This document shows, piece after piece, positions 37,742 to 48,327 of a stretch of 64,000 bases of DNA. The stretch comes from Spongilla lacustris. Lineage: Eukaryota; Porifera; Demospongiae; Spongillida; Spongillidae. The stretch is taken from contig OX442434.1 in assembly GCA_949361645.1 (NCBI GenBank), positions 6,462,008 through 6,526,007 on the forward strand, read 5' to 3'. The notes under the pieces were generated by a model that did not search any database, was not told the DNA's origin, and saw only the letters and a list, made by a program, of their open reading frames with translations. The position numbers and the translations under genes are program-made. Position 1 is the stretch's first letter; each line of letters starts with the position of its first letter.

Positions 37742-38730
37742 GGTTCCCGCGTGGTTCCCGCAAATAGTATTGCTAAAATGCAAGCAAGATTTATGCCGCT
37801 TTTAATGCGAATGTATAACTGGTATAGTGACGATCCAGACCCAACATTTATTTTGTTGTATATTTTTATTCGCGGGAACCGAGCGGGAACCAATTTTCCA
37901 CACAAGGTTCCCGCGCGGGAACCACCTATACAATGTGAAAAAGGCGTGGTAGTACAAATTATTGAAAATAATTGAGCGTAAAATGGCGCCAAGACTAAAA
38001 GTTGGAAATCGTGTTTAAACAAAAGCCACCTCTATTTTCGGGTGCCGATGAGCAAGGGAAATGTTTGGACCTTGGGCCTCAAGGCCTGAGGCCGACGGGA
38101 CCTTTTTAAAATGCACCTTGTCATTTCTTGGTTACACGACAATGGCGTAGATGCGGCGTACATCGTGCATGCATGCATACATAAAATTAAACGTAGGTCA
38201 TTCAAATACACACGCGTACGCACAATGACACATCGGGGCAACCTCCCCTTCTCTCTTATTGTGCGCTAATAAATAAATATGGTACTAGCAAAACAACCAG
38301 TTATCGTGCAATGATTATGCTTTATATGCGCGGGAACCTCATGTACTTGTTATTTATGTATTTCCAGCCGTATTGGATAATTTTATAGTCTAGTTATTTA
38401 TGGGGAACACTGAACCATCACTTCTTTAACTTATGGAGTAATTAAAACAAACACCGCATCTTCCATTAGTACACAGTAGCCATTAAAATGGGACCATGCC
38501 GCGGGAACCTTCCGTACAAACGGGAAGTTACGCGTGCGAGGTGGATCCAGAAACCATTGTATATCTCAGCGTCTTGCCAACGTACGGAGTTTAGTATTAT
38601 GGGGAAGAAACAGCATTGGTAGGTGTATACACTTATATCACTCAAAGAGTTATAACTTTGCCAATAATGATATAGTGCTGCACGAAAAGTGGTTCCCGGG
38701 CGGGAACCTAGGTTCCCGCAAGGTTCCCGC
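37742..38730. repeat. cluster of GGTTCCCGC / GCGGGAACC motifs
   Basis: Twelve sites in both orientations start at 37742, 37753, 37872, 37883, 37906, 37915, 38330, 38501, 38691 (one mismatch), 38700, 38711 and 38722. They form inverted and direct pairs at short spacing, densest at the two ends of the interval. The position inside an inverted-repeat element suggests subterminal protein-binding sites; that role is inference. Confidence 0.85.
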
Positions 38731-39030
38731 TGCGCGTTCGTACATTAAACACAACGTAATAACCACTTGAAGCTCATCGCTCGAGAACGTGACCTACCGA
38801 ACCACCGTAGAAATAATTTTAAAAACATCAAGGCCATAGCAAGTAAAGTACTGCTCACCCATAAGTTTACACTCGTGTTAGCAATGCTCACGTGCGACTC
38901 GCTCGCAACTCACGTTTGTGTTTGTGTATGTGTGTGTGCATATTGAAGTCAGTCTCAGGCAGGGTCTACCTTTTAAATCTGGCAAAGACCTAATGTACTA
39001 TTTGTGATCATAGTCAACCTCATGTACAAA

Positions 39031-39980
39031 TAACAGATAGCGCAAAGGGACCGAATGTGGAACGCACCTGTATTAAGGAACACTAAATCTCATTTTAAAA
39101 ATTAATCAAAGTTATGGGTTTACAATAATGGATCATACGCAAATCACTAGTTCCTGGATAAATATGACATAAAGGATAGTGACTATGTTCAATGCTTATG
39201 CTGAGCACAAGAAAATTCTCCACGAGCATTTGGCAAGCTAGGAGTGCCCTTTGCGACCTCTTGATTTCATTATAGTAGCTTCACAGGGTTTCTTCATGCG
39301 CTTTAATACAGCCTTTTCTTCTAGAGCTGCTTTTCTTTTTCTGCATCGCTATTCTTTTTCAGCTATTACCCTCCTTCATATCCTCAGCAGCCTTAAATTC
39401 ATCAATCCATTGTGCTGAAGTCATGCACTGAGCTGAACCTTTCAAACGCTTAAATTGAGTACTTGTAGTAGGGATAGCGTTGTCCTATGGATCTAAGCTT
39501 TCTCCATCTGAATTATCAATGGTACTTTCTGAACTTTGGTTCAGCATGTTGCACCTGCTCAGGACGTACTGCACATGCAGCCACATAGATGGAGTGGTAC
39601 TGAATTAACAGTTTCAGGCGTAATAGCAGATCTTCTTCAGTTGTCATTGATATCAACCTGCCTCGTCACCTCATATGCCACACCATCCTCAATCAATAGT
39701 GATTTTATCAGAAAGTGCTGCCCCTGACACACCACATGATGCCATTATTGCATCATGGGGTCTAACCGTGTCTTTTGGAATGCAGACATGTTGTTCTCTC
39801 TTGTGAATACACTATCAATCATAGATCCATGCATTCCTTCTGAATTTCAGATAACTCTTGCATATCACTGTTGAAAGAAAAACCTTTCCCCTGCACGCTT
39901 ATGTGCCTTGGGAAACACACTAGGAATGAAACCAGTGTGATCAGGGTCACGATGCGGCTCGATTTACAAGCTGGGGATGT
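39031..39980 (-). pseudogene. decayed transposon-like coding region
   Basis: On the minus strand from about 39460 to 39240 short frames with many Lys and Arg (QWIDEFKAAEDMKEG, KKKSSSRRKGCIKAH) are interrupted by stops. They lie downstream of the THAP remnant in the same orientation and may be the tail of the same old element. I cannot name the family. Confidence 0.3.
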
Positions 39981-40094
39981 TAAAACTATCTCCCTTTTCT
40001 CGACGAACCGATTGCTTGGAAAGCGGGAAAAGCGAAACCCAGGCTTCTTACCAATGTAATTACTGCAACCAACGACTACGCAGTGAATCTCCAT
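39981..40094 (-). pseudogene. THAP-domain N-terminal remnant
   Basis: The minus frame from an ATG at 40094 reads MEIHCVVVGCSNYIGKKPG followed by FRFSRFPSN and EKREI. The start with CxxxxC, the GKKPG turn and the FxRFP motif are those of the first half of a THAP zinc-finger domain, a DNA-binding module of P-type and Kolobok transposons and related host genes. The Trp, second Cys and His that complete the domain are not present downstream in frame, and no clear donor follows, so it is either one exon of a gene or, more likely, a transposon remnant. Confidence 0.6.
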
Positions 40095-40384
40095 GTTGCC
40101 TATAGACATAATACCAAGATTTATTGTCCGCGTGCGTACCCTACCATTGAATCTTTCCCACTGGTGGGTGTGGTCTAACATGACATTAACGTGATAACAT
40201 TCCTTCGCACCTTCCTGTGCATACTATCTATATCGATTATTAAACATGTACACCAAATACATACACAGCAGATCAAGTCAAACAATGCTACCCCCTTCTT
40301 GCCCTAGTGCAACCATTGTCCAATTGAGTCCATACTTCCCTTAAGATTTCTAGTACCACAGCGCAATGTCTCTCTCAACATGTA

Positions 40385-40946
40385 TGTGTGGTCCTAAAGG
40401 AAACAGGTTAGTCTTTTTTCATGCGGCAGTTTATTTTTAGTACCATCGCTTGTGTTCGAAACGTAGATCTGTACCATCTTATCCTCTGGAACGAAGAGGA
40501 TACAGTATCTATTGTAAGAGGCAGCAGCATAACTTCCCCGCAACAGAGTGATATCATCGTAGGCGCTATCTGTTCCATTAAGCACGGGAGGAATATAAAC
40601 AAGGGAACAGTTTTGGCTTCAGGTAAACCGCAATAAATTTTGATAAACCACACCCAAACTGCATGATGACTGTAATTAGGATCAAAACAGTTGGTGGAGG
40701 CAAAAGTAGCTTAATTCCTCTCCCAGGGAGTAGTGCATCCTGAGTTTTCGGAAGGGGAAGATGCACCAACTGAAGAAACTGACACAGCTCCATCTACTGC
40801 AAAGAGTGGGTTTGAATAAATAATCATGCACAGTAATACCGTGTGATGATTAGGAAAGTTGAAATCAAAAGTGAGCCAGCCAGCAGTAATAAAAGTGAAA
40901 GTAAAAACTTTTCTTGCTGTGCCTTGCGGAGCTGTTCTGTTACCAT
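40385..40946 (-). CDS. possible single-pass membrane protein, exons uncertain
   Basis: A probable first exon at 40946-40840 encodes MVTEQLRKAQQEKF and a 20-residue Leu-rich membrane segment (LLSLLLLLAGSLLIS), then a GT donor in phase 2. The short charged cytoplasmic part and anchor resemble the first exons of the TNF-like ligands here, though no sequence identity is claimed. A second open segment at about 40612-40385 reads LVYIPPVLNGTDSAYDD, LLRGSYAAASYNRYCILF and VPEDKMVQIYVSNTSDG before its stop. The region between does not join cleanly in phase by eye. Family unknown. Confidence 0.35.
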
Positions 40947-41131
40947 GCCGTTGTCCTGTGAACATGGTATCAGTTGAAATTTAGAATTTTGGGTATTAGA
41001 TTGATCTTATGGTGTGGTCATCAGGTTCATCACATCAATAGGGAGGGTGGGATGGAGCAGGGTTTCTGCATTCAACTTCATGAACATCCAAGTCTGTCCA
41101 TCTATTCCATCCAATCCAATCCAATCCAATC

Positions 41132-42224
41132 TAAAGATGTGGCACATATAAACTCAGTACTGTTTTTGATGATGACTTTTAAGGTGTTTTTGAAAACGTT
41201 ATTTTTCCACAATCATACATCCGTTTTTTGCCAAATTCAAGAAACTTATTGCCCCATCCCTTACGTACATATAATACGATATTGATGTTATAGATTCACT
41301 CCGCTGGCTGTATCCGAGGCCTGATAGGTCCCGGAGGTAAAACGTATCATAACTCCAACACCGAAAGTACTTCTAATGCCAAATTTCAATCAATGGTAGG
41401 AAAATGGTGTCAAGTCAAACGGTGACTTTTTGCAATACCTTAATAGCGATGGTTCAGGTGAGGCTTAGTGTCAAACTTAGTGCAGCGGTAAACCATTTTT
41501 GAAATTTACATCCGTGCCACACCCCCATTTCGACGTGACGCCACGTGGAATAAACACGGAAGACTTTAAGAGTTCTGGAAGTGAATCAGAAGATAACTTT
41601 GATGAGGGATCTGAAGTTACGAAGATAGCATCAAATTAGACCACGATGGAGCGGGAATATAATCGTGATTTTATTTATTGTCTGCCATTTTGTTTTCATT
41701 AAATTGAGCTTTACCCGAACATGGCAATGTCAGCCTTTTGTTTTATGAAGCGAATTTTCTACCTAAACACTGACAAATACACATTTCTTTTACGTGGAAT
41801 TGTGCCTTAGCCCTCCATTTATTAAATGTTTGACGTCACGTAGAATGAAGGTGTGGCACATATGTAAAAATGGTTCACCGCTGCACTAAGTTTGACACTA
41901 AGCCTCACATGAACCATCACTATAAAGGTATTGTGAAAAGTCACCGTTTTGTTCGGACACCATTTTCCTACTAGTATTTTAAATTTTATTTTTGGTGTAG
42001 GAGTTTTGATATGTTTTACCTCCAGGATCTATCAGGCCTCGGATGCAGCCAGCGGAGTGAATCTATAACATCAATATCGTACTATATGTACGTAAGTGAT
42101 GGGGCAATAAGTTACTCGAATCTGGCAAGAAACGGATGTATGATTGTGGAAATATAACGTTTTCAAAAACACCATAAAAGTCATCATTAAAAACGGTATC
42201 GAGTTCATATGTGCCACATCTTTA
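41132..42224. mobile_element. 1.1 kb palindromic (foldback) element
   Basis: Tips taaagatgtggcacatat and complement. The left arm (to about 41530) and right arm (from about 41835) pair with scattered mismatches, separated by a 300-base unpaired centre. A possible 3-base atc duplication flanks it. The right end is 43 bases upstream of the kinase start codon, so it supplies the immediate 5' flank of that gene as modelled. Confidence 0.9.
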
Positions 42225-42266
42225 ATCTCTATATTACTTGATGCTTGTCCCTGCTTAGTATCACCC

Positions 42267-43434
42267 ATGGAGAGATTTGAGAAGCTTTTGAAAGCAGGGA
42301 AAATCACACCACGTGAGAACGTCATGAGAGATGTTGAGCTATATTTTGCTAGTGCTGTCATGGTTTGCAGCAGAAAGGAAACTGCAATGGATATATATGA
42401 GGTATGAAATTGAAGTGATCTGCTTCTCTAACTTTGAGTTTCTTGCAGCGCGCTATGCAGTTGCCTTCACGTTCAACAAAAGGACATTTTTCCACTCAGT
42501 GTGGAATAACAATTGATGGCCCTATCCAGAACTGTTCAGGAAGTCGATTGTTGCTTAATGCTTCTAAAGATAATAGGCCTTGTGTCGTCAAGCTTGACCA
42601 AGTAACACCTAGAACAGCTAACCGAGAAATACTTGCAGTTGAAACTCTTGCTCTATGTGACATTGAAGAAGGCACAATTCCATTGGTTCCATATGAAGTG
42701 ATTGAAGTTAAGACTAATACAGATTTGAGTGTCACTCCCAACACTAGTGCTGGCGGTTTTGCCGCTATGGTAACTTGTACTGCTCTAGTAGCTCCTATGT
42801 ACTATTGCTCATTAGATGCTCTAGCCCTTATACCTGACATTAATGGCCTAGTTAGTGGTGGAACTCGCATAAAAAAAGCATTGGAGTACATGCATAGTAA
42901 AGATCTCGTTCACATGGATGTCAAAGTAAGTCAATACTCTGTTCTTCATCCTGCCTTTATGCTTTGCATTGTACCAGGATGCCAACATCATGGTAGACTA
43001 CAAAGGAGAATGGTGGTTGGGAGACTTTGGCTCGACTGTCAAGTTGGGTGAGCTAGTGGTGGAGACTACTAAAGGTAATTCTGACTAAATGGCCACACCA
43101 ATCTTCATGAGACCTTGGTTTGCAGGCTTTGCCCCAGAGAACACAATGAATTCTCCTGCAAAGTTTGAGTATGATTGGTGAGGTTACATTATGATCTAAG
43201 ATGAATACTTATCCTTACTATCTTCATATTCTACTCAGGCACATGCTTACTATGGTCTTGATGGTTATACTGCATCACGACAACTGGTATGAGGTGTTGA
43301 TGGAAGAAGATGCCTTTCGTAACAAATACGCATCTGCCTCCAAATTACGCGCCTTATGTAGTGAAGTACAGGATCCAGCACTCCATTCTCTCCTTGAGGA
43401 GTTGTTGAAATTAGCAAAGATTAATCAACCTTAG
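42267..43434 (+). CDS. protein kinase-like gene, five exons
   Basis: Exons 42267-42401, 42449-42925, 42978-43074, 43126-43177 and 43239-43434 join in phase to 957 bases, 318 residues, with introns of 47-61 bases. The protein shows the kinase landmarks: VVKL with Lys93 (ATP-anchoring), a Glu in the following helix (105 or 110), a catalytic loop HMDVKDAN (200-207), GDFGS (219-223, metal-binding Asp220), GFAPE (237-241) and Asp253 in the next helix. The usual Arg of HRD is Met, making it non-RD, which often means control other than by activation-loop phosphorylation. The glycine loop is weak and the C-lobe after Asp253 is only about 65 residues, shorter than usual. Substrate and family are unknown; it may be Ser/Thr-type or a degraded activity. 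The start codon is a choice: the frame stays open upstream to an AG at 42257-42258. Confidence 0.75.
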
Positions 43435-44800
43435 TTGGGCATGGCCCAACCTTTGCGCCAAGATTTGTTTTCAGTATTATGTAATAGCTTTGTACGTGCA
43501 AATCTGAATATATTAACGCTACTAACTGTTAAAGGAGGAGTTTCCGTATAAAAGGAGCTTGGATCCAAAAATTTCAACCGGCTGTGCGGCTGTATAAATT
43601 TTAAATGGTGGCTGCCATTTTAATACGAAGAGAAGCTTGGCATGAACAGCGTACGTACAAGAGTTCTTCACACATGTTTTGAGCGTCATATCATGCAATA
43701 ATACACGTTGCACAGTCTGAAGTTAACTGTTCTATACTAGTACTGTAATGGCGACCTCATCGCCAAAAGATACCTACCGGTACTCTCGGCACAGACTACA
43801 CCTACTTTTCCTCTCTAGAGGTAAAGGAAACTTTTCTGAGGCAGCGAGGCTACTACTTGTACAGTTGTACCCGGTTCAAGCGGAGCGTTGAGTTGACTGG
43901 TTTGGCTGCATGGACCGCGTATCAGCACAACCTGAGAGGTCCAGGACTCCAGGCCTCAAGGAGCAGAAAATCCTGTTCTTGGAATGAAATCATGTTGGAC
44001 TCTGCAGGTTAGTTGGATAGATAGAGATATACATTTACGTACGGGTATAAAAAAGGGTTTATTATAGGGATCTACATGTACATGTATAGGTGAGACGAAG
44101 CCCCAGTGACCAAGACTTCATTCCAGACAAGAGCACAGAGTTGCTCAGACCAGGGAGAGGTGGCGTACACTAATATAGTTTTCCACAAGCTATAGCCCAA
44201 GGTTTACTCACATATTTTCTTTTTTACAATTTCACATTTTCATTTTCACATCACAGTCAGAGCTAGCCCATGATTACCAGGCTAAAGCAGTATGTAGAAC
44301 AACTCAAATTTGGCATGGTAAGGTAACTATTTGTTTTTAGTGTGTATTGTTTGGAGTTACTTATTGCAGGTACTAAGAATGTGGTGAAGAGAGTTGCATA
44401 AGATCTGTGCTGGTCTGGTTCGTACAATGGATCTGATGTGGTTCCACTGAGCTTTCAGATAAGGGTATGTTTTCTCTGGATAAATGGAATATTTGGCTAT
44501 TTAGCACGAGGCACCAAGGTGCACTTGTATTTGTTTATGAGGAACAGGTGGCAATCCTGGTTGTCTGTGTGGGTGTACGTACATGTATTTGTGCACAGGC
44601 TCCTTACATGCAACGTACATATGTGTATGCGAGCTATTCTACATACATGTGATACCCACTATCTTCTGTGCCTCCCCTCTCTCTTTCTTCTTTCCCTCCC
44701 AATCACCTCCCTCCCTCCCTCCTTCCTTCGTTCCCTTGCTCCTACCTCTCCCTTTCCTTTACCACACACTTCCCTTCACTCATACCTCTCCCCTGTACAG
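43435..44800. other. no firm gene; possible upstream exons of RNB remnant
   Basis: A frame without ATG at about 43749-44007 (plus) reads YFSSLEVKETFLRQRGYYL and ends at gttagt. It could be a degraded upstream exon, but I cannot link it in phase. A pyrimidine-rich ccctccctcc stretch lies at 44700-44790. Confidence 0.3.
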
Positions 44801-46926
44801 GATCATGGTGTACATAGACTCTGGTTCTAGTACCGAAATGATCACTTCGTTCAGACCAGTGGTCTTATATGACCATTTACCAAAGCTATCCTTGATGGTA
44901 GGCATGTTGCTGTGGTCATCCCCTCACTCTCCTTCTCCCCCTCTAGAGCTTCCCATGGCTACCATGTAGCCTCCATGGGATGTTGACCCTGAGAGGTCAG
45001 GACACGTAGGGACCTTCACAATCATGTTCAGTATACATGTAGATCCTGTGAGCTGTGATGATTTGGACGATGCCCTCTCAGTCAGGTGGGTGTGCCTTGT
45101 TTCATGCCATATAAGGGACTGAAGGTCACACTACATGTATGTTACCATGTTCTTCACAACATTGCCTGTGGTGTTCTTATTGTACTAGGTACGTGCTTCA
45201 TTGATCTGGGCATTACAGCTGTAATAGCCCTCACTCTCCCAGTCATCTTCAGTGCACCCTCACCTCCCAGTCATCCTCAGCACAACTTCACCCTCCCAGT
45301 CATCCTCAGCACAACCTCACCCTCCCAGTCGTCCTCAGCACACCCTCATCCTCCCAGTCGTCCTCAGCACACCCTCACCCTCCCAGTCATCCTCAGCACA
45401 CCCTCACCCTCCCAGTCGTCCTCAGCACACCCTCACCCTCCCAGTCGTCCTCAGCACACCCTCACCCTCCCAGTCGTCCTCAACACAACCTCACCCTCCC
45501 AGTTGTCCTCAGCACACCCTCACCCTCCCAGTCGTCTTCAGCATACCCTCACCCTCCCAGTCATCCTCAGCACACCCTCACCCTCCCAGTCCTCAGCACA
45601 CCCTCACCCTCCCAGTCGTCCACAGCACACCCTTACCGTCCCAGTCATCCTCAGCACACCCTCACCCTCCCAGACGTCCTCAGCACAACCTCACCATTCC
45701 AGTCGTCCTCAGCATACCCTCACCCTCTCACTCGTCCTCAGCACACCCTCACCCTCCCAGTTGTCCACAGCACACCCTTACCGTCCCAGTCATCCTCAGC
45801 ACACCCTCACCCTCCCAGACGTCCTCAGCACAACCTCACCATTCCAGTCGTCCTCAGCATACCCTCACCCTCTCACTTGTCCTCAGCACACCCTCACCCT
45901 CCCACTCGTCCTCAGCACACCCTCACCCTCCCACTCGTCCTCAGCACACCCTCACCCTCCCAGTCCTCCGCACACCCTCACCCTCCCAGTTGTCCTCAGC
46001 ACACCTCACACCCTCCCAGTCGTCCTCAGCACACCCTCACCCTCCTAGTCGTCCTCAGCACACCCTCACCCTCCTAGTCGTCCTCAGCACACCCTCACCC
46101 TCCCAGTCCTCAGCACAACCTCACCCTTCCATTTGTCCTCAGCACAATCTCACCCTTCCATTCGTCCTCAGCACACCCTCACCCTCCCACTCATCCTTAG
46201 CACACCCTCACCCTCCCAGTTGTCCTCAGCACACCCTCACCCTCCCACTCATCCTCAGCACACCCTCACCCTCCCAGTCGTCCTCTACACACCCTCACCC
46301 TCCCAGTTGTCCTCAGCACACCCTCACCCTCCCAGTCATCTTCAGCATACCCTCACCCTCCTAGTCGTCCTCAGCACACCCTCACCCTCCCAGTCCTCAG
46401 CACAACCTCACCCTTCCATTTGTCCTCAGCACAACCTCACCCTTCCATTCGTCCTCAGCACACCCTCACCCTCCCACTCATCCTCAGTACACCCTCACCC
46501 TCCCAGTTGTCCTCAGCACACCCTCACCCTCCCACTCATCCTCAGCACACCCTCACCCTCCCAGTCGTCCTCCACACACCCTCACCCTCCCAGTTGTCCT
46601 CAGCATACCCTCACCCTCCCAGTTGTCCTCCGCACACCCTCACCCTCCCAGTCCCCAGCATACCCTCACAGTCCCCAGCACACCCTCACCCTCCCCAGCA
46701 CACTGTCACACCCTCCCAGTCCCCAGCACACCCTCCCAGTCCCCAGCACACCCTCACACTGTCCCTGTCCCCAGCACACACTCACTGCTTGCCATATTAG
46801 GGATTGAAGGTGTTATTCTTTTTATCCTGTTACAGAATGGTGGCACAGAGCTAGGAGTGCATATATCTGATGTTTCCTTCTTCTTGAGAGGACTGGTACA
46901 ATGACTGATTTGGAGGCCCATCACAG
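44801..46926 (+). pseudogene. RNB-type exoribonuclease remnant (DIS3L2-like)
   Basis: RNB enzymes degrade RNA 3' to 5'. Exon 44801-44897 ends FRPVVLYDHLPKLSLM. Exon 44970-45089 reads PPWDVDPERSGHVGTF and then VDPVSCDDLDDALSVRW, matching the family PW-motif and the catalytic DP-x-D-x-DDAL motif with its metal-binding Asp residues. Exon 46836-46926 reads NGGTELGVHISDVSFFLR, the next conserved RNB motif. The introns are 72 bases and 1.75 kb, the latter filled by a 29-base minisatellite. After SFFLR one base appears to be missing; the alternative frame continues TGTMTDLEAHHR, which fits the family again, up to a GT donor. Upstream cold-shock domains and the rest of the RNB domain are not found. 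A truncated, frameshifted copy is the simplest reading; DIS3L2 versus other DIS3 relatives is uncertain. Confidence 0.6.
45240..46790. repeat. 29-base minisatellite
   Basis: About 53 copies of ctcagcacaccctcaccc plus tcccagtcgtc, with frequent variants and shortened units at the 3' end. It lies in the long intron of the RNB remnant. Ser/Pro/His-rich frames are artefacts. Confidence 0.97.
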
Positions 46927-48327
46927 GTGGGTGGGGAAGGGTTGGGTGACAGTAGAAAAGAGGAAGATTTACATGTAGGTGGGTGGGATTATTTAGTGGG
47001 TGGAGGTGTGCCTGTCTATTTGATATGTAACATGCATTTATGCATGCATTCTTATTCCTGTCTACATGTAGGATTCAGAGTGATCAGCTATTTGAAGTGT
47101 TCTAGTCAGCAGCAAGGTTACTATCCAAAGGGAAGCCTCTCACTATGTGCCTGCAGCCATTAGTGCATACAAGGAAGCACTAAGAAAAATCGTCATCTAA
47201 AAAGATGTTTTGTATCTTCGTTGTATTTCCGTTATTACTTTGTGTTTGTGTGTGTGTGTTTTTGGCTTTTAATTTTTTTATTTATATGATGAAAGGTATT
47301 ACAACGCAAACCGTGCACGGGTCCAACGCTATAGTCCCGTACTCGTAGTCATTGGGTAGGGGGGGGGGGGGGGGGGGGGGGTGGAAAGACAGAAATGCCA
47401 AGCCATGTGACACATCGCACGCTAGCCTAATCATTTGAACAAAAGTTGTAGGTTCACGTCCGGGTCTTTGTCATACGCGCACGTGATAATTGACCTTTCA
47501 AACTGTAAAGGGCACGATCGAGTACTAAGAAGCACTTGATCTGCCAGTTTTTACAACATAAAAACGACGTAGCCAGCAAGTCTGCGTGAGAATCTAAGAG
47601 CTCACAAAACTACGCCATTGTAAAGATGTTCAGCTCACGCGACTTCCGGTTGGATCCACTCGCCTTTTATACGGGAATCGGCGCAACATTCGTGCAACGG
47701 CTTGCGCCAGTATTTACGTGGCGTCTCCTCCTTTAAACCACTTCTAATATTCATTGCATTCCACGAGAACAACGTACCAGACTGCCATCAGTCTGGCCCC
47801 CAGACTAGGATCAGGTTAGACAATTCAATCAGAAGGGATACGTGTATGCGGCGTACGTAGGCCTAGGAAGAGATTACGGTGGCGAAAACGTTGAAAAAGA
47901 CGTTATCGGGTATACAAGGAGAGTACACGGCTGTTTTGAGTGGACAAAATTCCCTAAAGGCTTATAAATACAACACACTGACATCATTTACGGTTCAAGT
48001 CAATCGTGGCTAGCCGCCATCTCATTAAAAGTTCATGCATCAAAAATGCAAAACTTTTAGCAGTAATGCACATTTTAAACCCATTTCTAACTAGTAAAAC
48101 TAGTTTGTTTTTTATTTTCACTTAAACGCATGTCCCAACGCGTAGCGTTATTGTACACTTTGCCACGCGCATATTGTACTCACCAAATGGCGCATTCAGT
48201 CTGGCCTACGTATCTTTTTTTCCGCCCTTATAAGTGGTACCAAAAGACGCAGAATTGGAACGATCAATATTTTTCACGTAGGAATATGTGTTTTACTCGT
48301 GGTGCCGCAGTTCCTGCCACTCACAGA
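46927..48327. other. no gene recognised
   Basis: Contains a G run at about 47359-47381 and a lone end similar to the 537-base element (cagtctggcccccagacta, 47790-47808). A short frame after an AG near 47157 (ISAYKEALRKIVI then stop) looks exon-like but stands alone. Confidence 0.4.

Larger units (their letters stand above)
36815..38808. mobile_element. 2.0 kb element with 60-base inverted ends
   Basis: The left end acggtggcccggtaggtcg continues through gatgagcttcaagtggtt to ttgtgc; the right end is the complement with a few changes. The same first 20 bases form both tips of the 4.8 kb palindrome at 48335-53108, so the two belong to one family. The interior contains the TTAA-inserted palindrome (36879-37717) and a cluster of GGTTCCCGC motifs (37742-38730). 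No transposase found. No target duplication is obvious. Confidence 0.85.
36590..39030. repeat. flanking repeats around the nested element
   Basis: Two kinds of repeat flank the element at 36815-38808. A 150-base segment beginning cgtgttaacaatgctca is present in the same orientation at about 36668-36812 and 38874-39023. A shorter segment, cttatgggtgagcagtact at 36599-36650, is present inverted at 38821-38872. This arrangement does not fit a simple single insertion and implies duplication or a composite element. Confidence 0.75.

Noticed and set aside
45086..46807. Pro/Ser/His-rich frames up to 370 codons
   Set aside because: They are translations of a 29-base minisatellite located in an intron of the RNB remnant.
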